Source of the DNA: Bacteroidota bacterium
GTDB taxonomy: Bacteria > Bacteroidota > Bacteroidia > AKYH767-A > OLB10
NCBI GenBank assembly: GCA_016717325.1
Contig: JADKFV010000008.1
Coordinates: 62,001 to 126,000, forward strand
Direction of reading: 5' to 3'
DNA length: 64,000 bases
Positions 61,515-64,000 of this stretch are shown here, piece by piece; position 1 is the first letter of the stretch, and each line of letters begins with the position of its first letter. The notes beneath the pieces were generated by a model, which was given only the letters and a program-made list of their open reading frames with translations, searched no databases and had not been told where the DNA came from. A program made the translations under genes and the position numbers.

Positions 61515-62279
61515 ATGATTGTGCAAGATATTTTATTTTACATTTTATTATTTACAGTCGCAATGTTGTATGCCTCGGTAGGGCATGGTGGTGCCAGTGG
61601 GTATTTAATGTTGATGGCTTTATTTTCATTCACACCCGAAACCATGCGACCCATTGCCTTGGTGCTTAATATTTTTGTCAGCATTGTTGCATTCGTTCCT
61701 TATTTCAGGCAGGGATATTTTAACTTGAAATTATTTTGGCCTTTTGCTGTTGCCTCCATTCCCATGGCTTATTTAGGAGGCATGGTGCATCTCAATCCCG
61801 TTTTTTACAAACGAATATTGGCTATACTATTAATATTTCCTATTTTAAAATTGGCAGGCTTCGGTTTTGGTAATGGCAATCAAAACCAAAAAAGTATTGA
61901 GCAGAGAACAACAATGGTGGCAAATAATTTTTTTCTCTCATTACTAATAGGCGGTGCTATAGGTTTTTTATCAGGCATGATTGGCATTGGCGGTGGCATT
62001 ATTCTTAGCCCTTTGATTTTATTGTTGCGCTGGGCCGATATAAAAACTACCGCTTGCGTTTCGGCACTTTTCATTTTCGTAAATTCTATTGCCGGCCTTG
62101 CTGCCATCTCTTCGCAGAATTTTGTTTTCTCAAATCAAATGGTGGTTATGTTGGTGGTGGCATTGGCCGGAGGATTTATAGGTTCTTATTACGGTTCTTC
62201 TAAAATTAATTCTAATTATTTGCAACGTATATTAGCGTTAGTGTTAATTGTTGCTTGCATAAAATTAATTGTAACATGA
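61515..62279 (+). CDS. TauE/SafE family membrane transporter
   Basis: This 254-residue protein has about eight transmembrane helices and two conserved halves: YASVGHGGASGYLMLMALFS near the start and GFLSGMIGIGGGIILSPLIL in the second half (the G-x-G-G-G signature). Family members export sulfite, sulfoacetate or other organosulfur anions. Being between moeA and mobA, it may carry sulfite or another sulfur compound linked to a molybdoenzyme such as sulfite oxidase. The ligand is inference from context; the sequence shows only the family. Confidence 0.85.
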   Translation: MIVQDILFYILLFTVAMLYASVGHGGASGYLMLMALFSFTPETMRPIALVLNIFVSIVAFVPYFRQGYFNLKLFWPFAVASIPMAYLGGMVHLNPVFYKRILAILLIFPILKLAGFGFGNGNQNQKSIEQRTTMVANNFFLSLLIGGAIGFLSGMIGIGGGIILSPLILLLRWADIKTTACVSALFIFVNSIAGLAAISSQNFVFSNQMVVMLVVALAGGFIGSYYGSSKINSNYLQRILALVLIVACIKLIVT

Positions 62280-62872
62280 TAGTGCCTGTTGTTCAAAATT
62301 TAATGAACGCCTACGTACTTGCTGGAGGCAAAAGTTCGCGCATGGGTGTCGATAAAGGCTTGATTTTATTGAATGATAAACCAATGATTCAGTATGTGAT
62401 TGAACAACTGAAACCGCTTTGCAAAAATATTTTTATTGTAACGAATAATTCAGAATATAAAAAGCTTGGTTTTGAATGTATTGAAGATGAGATAAAAAAT
62501 ATTGGCCCGGCATGTGGAATATTTTCTGCATTAAATCATACAAACACTCCACACAATTTTATTGTAAGTTGCGATATGCCTTTTATTCGCACCAAAGGAA
62601 TTGAATATATAATGATGCATTCACTCGACCACGAAATAACTATTCCTGTTTTCAAAAATCACTTGCAACCAATGTGTGGAGTGTATAACAAAAATATTTT
62701 GGATAAGTGGCAATCCCTTATTTTAAAAGATGAGCGAAAGTTGCAATCAATGGTGAAACTGTTTTTGCTAAAGCAATTAGAGTTAGACTATAATATTTTG
62801 TTTGACGCAAATTTTTTTAAAAATATTAATACTCCCGAAGAATTGAAGGATGCGAAAAATTATTTTTCGTAA
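62276..62872 (+). CDS. mobA: Molybdenum cofactor guanylyltransferase
   Basis: The start at 62276 overlaps the tauE stop as ATGA, which sets the frame; the shorter start at 62303 (MNAYVLAGGKSSRMGVDKGL) is nearer the family norm. The 198-residue product has the GT-A nucleotidyltransferase loop LAGGKSSRMGVDKG, later NFIVSCDMPFIRTKGIEYIM and QPMCGVYNKNILDKWQSLIL. It attaches GMP to molybdopterin to make the MGD form. A cytosolic enzyme of the Moco cluster. Confidence 0.9.
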   Translation: MIVPVVQNLMNAYVLAGGKSSRMGVDKGLILLNDKPMIQYVIEQLKPLCKNIFIVTNNSEYKKLGFECIEDEIKNIGPACGIFSALNHTNTPHNFIVSCDMPFIRTKGIEYIMMHSLDHEITIPVFKNHLQPMCGVYNKNILDKWQSLILKDERKLQSMVKLFLLKQLELDYNILFDANFFKNINTPEELKDAKNYFS

Positions 62873-62978
62873 TCACTTTTATACCAATAGCAATATAAAC
62901 AAGCCTGTGCCGATGTTTTTTCCGCTGACTTTGGAAGATAAATTTCCTCGCTGATGAGAGCAGAAGTTTGTAAAAATA

Positions 62979-63027
62979 ATCTGCGGTATTTAATCTGCGA
63001 GAATCTGCGGTATCTGCGGGAAATATT
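62979..63027. repeat. ATCTGCGGTAT direct repeats between mobA and moaD
   Basis: AATCTGCGGTAT, AATCTGCGAGAATCTGCGGT and ATCTGCGGG follow each other closely. From memory, very similar strings occur in other Bacteroidota intergenic DNA. The remainder of the 241-nt gap (62873-63113) holds only a TATCTTTC / TATGTTTG pair that could be a -7 box (63080-63087 or 63102-63109). Confidence 0.5.
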
Positions 63028-63113
63028 TTTTATTACATATTTAGCAGAGCCCAATTCATTTATTTGGTAAAAATATTTTTATCTTTCACCGTTACATTAT
63101 TTATGTTTGTGCA

Positions 63114-63347
63114 ATGGAAATAAAAATTCTTGCATTTGGTGCTGTTGCCGATGTTCTGTCATCGGGCCAAATGGAGTTGGATAACCTAATAAGCACCGAT
63201 GAGTTGCGTGCGTATTTTGAAAAAAATTATCCAACTTTAAAATCATTAAGTTATGCTATTGCCATCAACAAGAAAATAGTTTTGGGAAATGTAAATTTTA
63301 ATAATGGCGATGAAGTTGCTTTGCTGCCGCCATTTTCGGGAGGGTAA
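63114..63347 (+). CDS. moaD: MoaD/ThiS-family sulfur carrier protein
   Basis: This 77-residue beta-grasp protein ends PPFSGG, the double Gly that is adenylated and thiocarboxylated to deliver sulfur to molybdopterin. The opening MEIKILAFGAVADVLSSGQM is MoaD-like. Its stop overlaps the start of the next gene (TAATG), and that gene encodes the E1-like enzyme that would activate this C-terminus. Both act in the cytosol. Confidence 0.92.
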   Translation: MEIKILAFGAVADVLSSGQMELDNLISTDELRAYFEKNYPTLKSLSYAIAINKKIVLGNVNFNNGDEVALLPPFSGG

Positions 63348-64000
63348 TGATAAACAGTGAACGTTATAGCCGGCAGATACTATTGCCTCAAGTTGGTACA
63401 CATGGCCAGGAAAAACTTTTATCCTCAAAAGTTTTGGTTATCGGTTCCGGAGGATTGGGCTGCCCTGCATTGCAATATTTGGCAGCGGCAGGTGTGGGTA
63501 CTATTGGAATTTGTGATTTCGATAATATAGAATTATCAAACCTCCATCGTCAAATTTTATTTTCGACAAATGATATAGGAAAACCCAAAGCCCAAATAGC
63601 AAAGGCAAAATTACAGCAACTCAATCCCGAAATAAATGTAATAGCACATCATCTAAAACTTAACAATACAAATGCCATCGATTTAATTTCCGATTATGAT
63701 ATAGTGATTGATGGCACCGATAATTTTGAAACACGTTACATGATTAACGATGCCTGTGTACTATTGAAGAAACCTTTGGTACATGGTGCAGTTTTGAAAT
63801 GGCAAGGACAAGTTGCAGTTTTTAATGTACGAATGACTGAACAAAATTATTCGACAAATTACCGCGATTTGTTTCCTCAACCTCCCGATGAAAATGCAAT
63901 ACTATCCTGTAACGAAGCCGGAGTGATGGGTGTGCTGCCGGGAATTATAGGCCTGTTGCAAGCCACCGAAACCATTAAATTTATTATTGGTTTCGGAAAT
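63347..64000 (+). CDS. moeB: HesA/MoeB/ThiF family adenylyltransferase, N-terminal 218 residues (runs off right edge)
   Basis: The gene starts at ATG 63347 overlapping the moaD stop and is open to the window end. It begins INSERYSRQILLPQVG and shows VLVIGSGGLGCPALQYLAAA (ATP site), NLHRQILFSTNDIGKPKAQI cut to motifs, VIDGTDNFETRYMINDACV and GVMGVLPGIIGLLQATETIK. This is the E1-like enzyme that adenylates MoaD. MoeB rather than ThiF is inferred from the neighbours. The C-terminal part, where a rhodanese domain could be present, is outside the window. Confidence 0.9.
   Translation, partial: MINSERYSRQILLPQVGTHGQEKLLSSKVLVIGSGGLGCPALQYLAAAGVGTIGICDFDNIELSNLHRQILFSTNDIGKPKAQIAKAKLQQLNPEINVIAHHLKLNNTNAIDLISDYDIVIDGTDNFETRYMINDACVLLKKPLVHGAVLKWQGQVAVFNVRMTEQNYSTNYRDLFPQPPDENAILSCNEAGVMGVLPGIIGLLQATETIKFIIGFGN

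Overview
The window reads as chromosomal DNA of a Bacteroidota bacterium, probably from the Chitinophagales/Sphingobacteriales side, although order cannot be fixed from sequence alone. The evidence is: AT-rich DNA; several secreted proteins ending in a type IX secretion (T9SS) C-terminal sorting domain; lipoproteins with loose Bacteroidota lipoboxes; promoters of the Bacteroidota form TTTG / TAnnTTTG; an Ala/Glu-tailed ribosomal protein S16; and families typical of the phylum (WbqC, TIGR02757, GlmU-like TIGR03991, SprB-repeat proteins). No tRNA, rRNA or CRISPR array was seen.

Layout. 0-1.3 kb: divergent homogentisate dioxygenase (partial) and fumarylacetoacetate hydrolase (tyrosine catabolism). 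1.4-3.7 kb: SprB-repeat T9SS cargo. 3.9-6.9 kb: cysC-cysD-cysN sulfate activation. 6.9-10 kb: a cysteine-peptidase-like protein and a GH13 lipoprotein. 10-14 kb: HEAT-like, TIGR02757, beta-propeller T9SS and WbqC proteins. 14.2-18.7 kb: parE and parC separated by repeats. 18.7-20.7 kb: protein kinase and Asp-box lipoprotein. 21-25.8 kb: purL, methyltransferase, VanX-like dipeptidase, mtgA. 26-30.6 kb: dnaX, rplS, trmD, GlmU-like gene, rpmE. 30.7-36.7 kb: a CpeT-like gene and a decayed T9SS cargo gene cut by an IS3-family element. 36.7-40.1 kb: lipoprotein, HTH regulator with palindromic upstream region, SRPBCC/GyrI protein, aat. 40.3-45 kb: two ECF sigma/anti-sigma modules around a barrel-less TonB-plug protein and a RAYT transposase with its REP palindromes. 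45-51 kb: MBL hydrolase, Mpl-type Mur ligase, rimM-rpsP, M23 peptidase. 51-60 kb: large BNR/sortilin-like protein, LolA-like protein, an arsenosugar-type gene pair, S8 T9SS protease, lipoprotein, beta-barrel. 60.3-64 kb: molybdenum-cofactor cluster moeA-tauE-mobA-moaD-moeB, running off the right edge.

A strong technical theme is single-base frameshifts, nearly all in homopolymers, in many genes including essential ones (purL, parE, cysC, aat, moeA, kinase, CpeT-like, BNR protein, IS orfA, RAYT). The uniform pattern points to consensus indel errors rather than mass gene decay, so these genes are annotated across the break. The most distinctive biology is the RAYT gene carrying two perfect copies of its own REP palindrome inside its coding frame, the IS3 insertion with a 3-bp target duplication, and the plug-only TonB protein between two ECF sigma systems.
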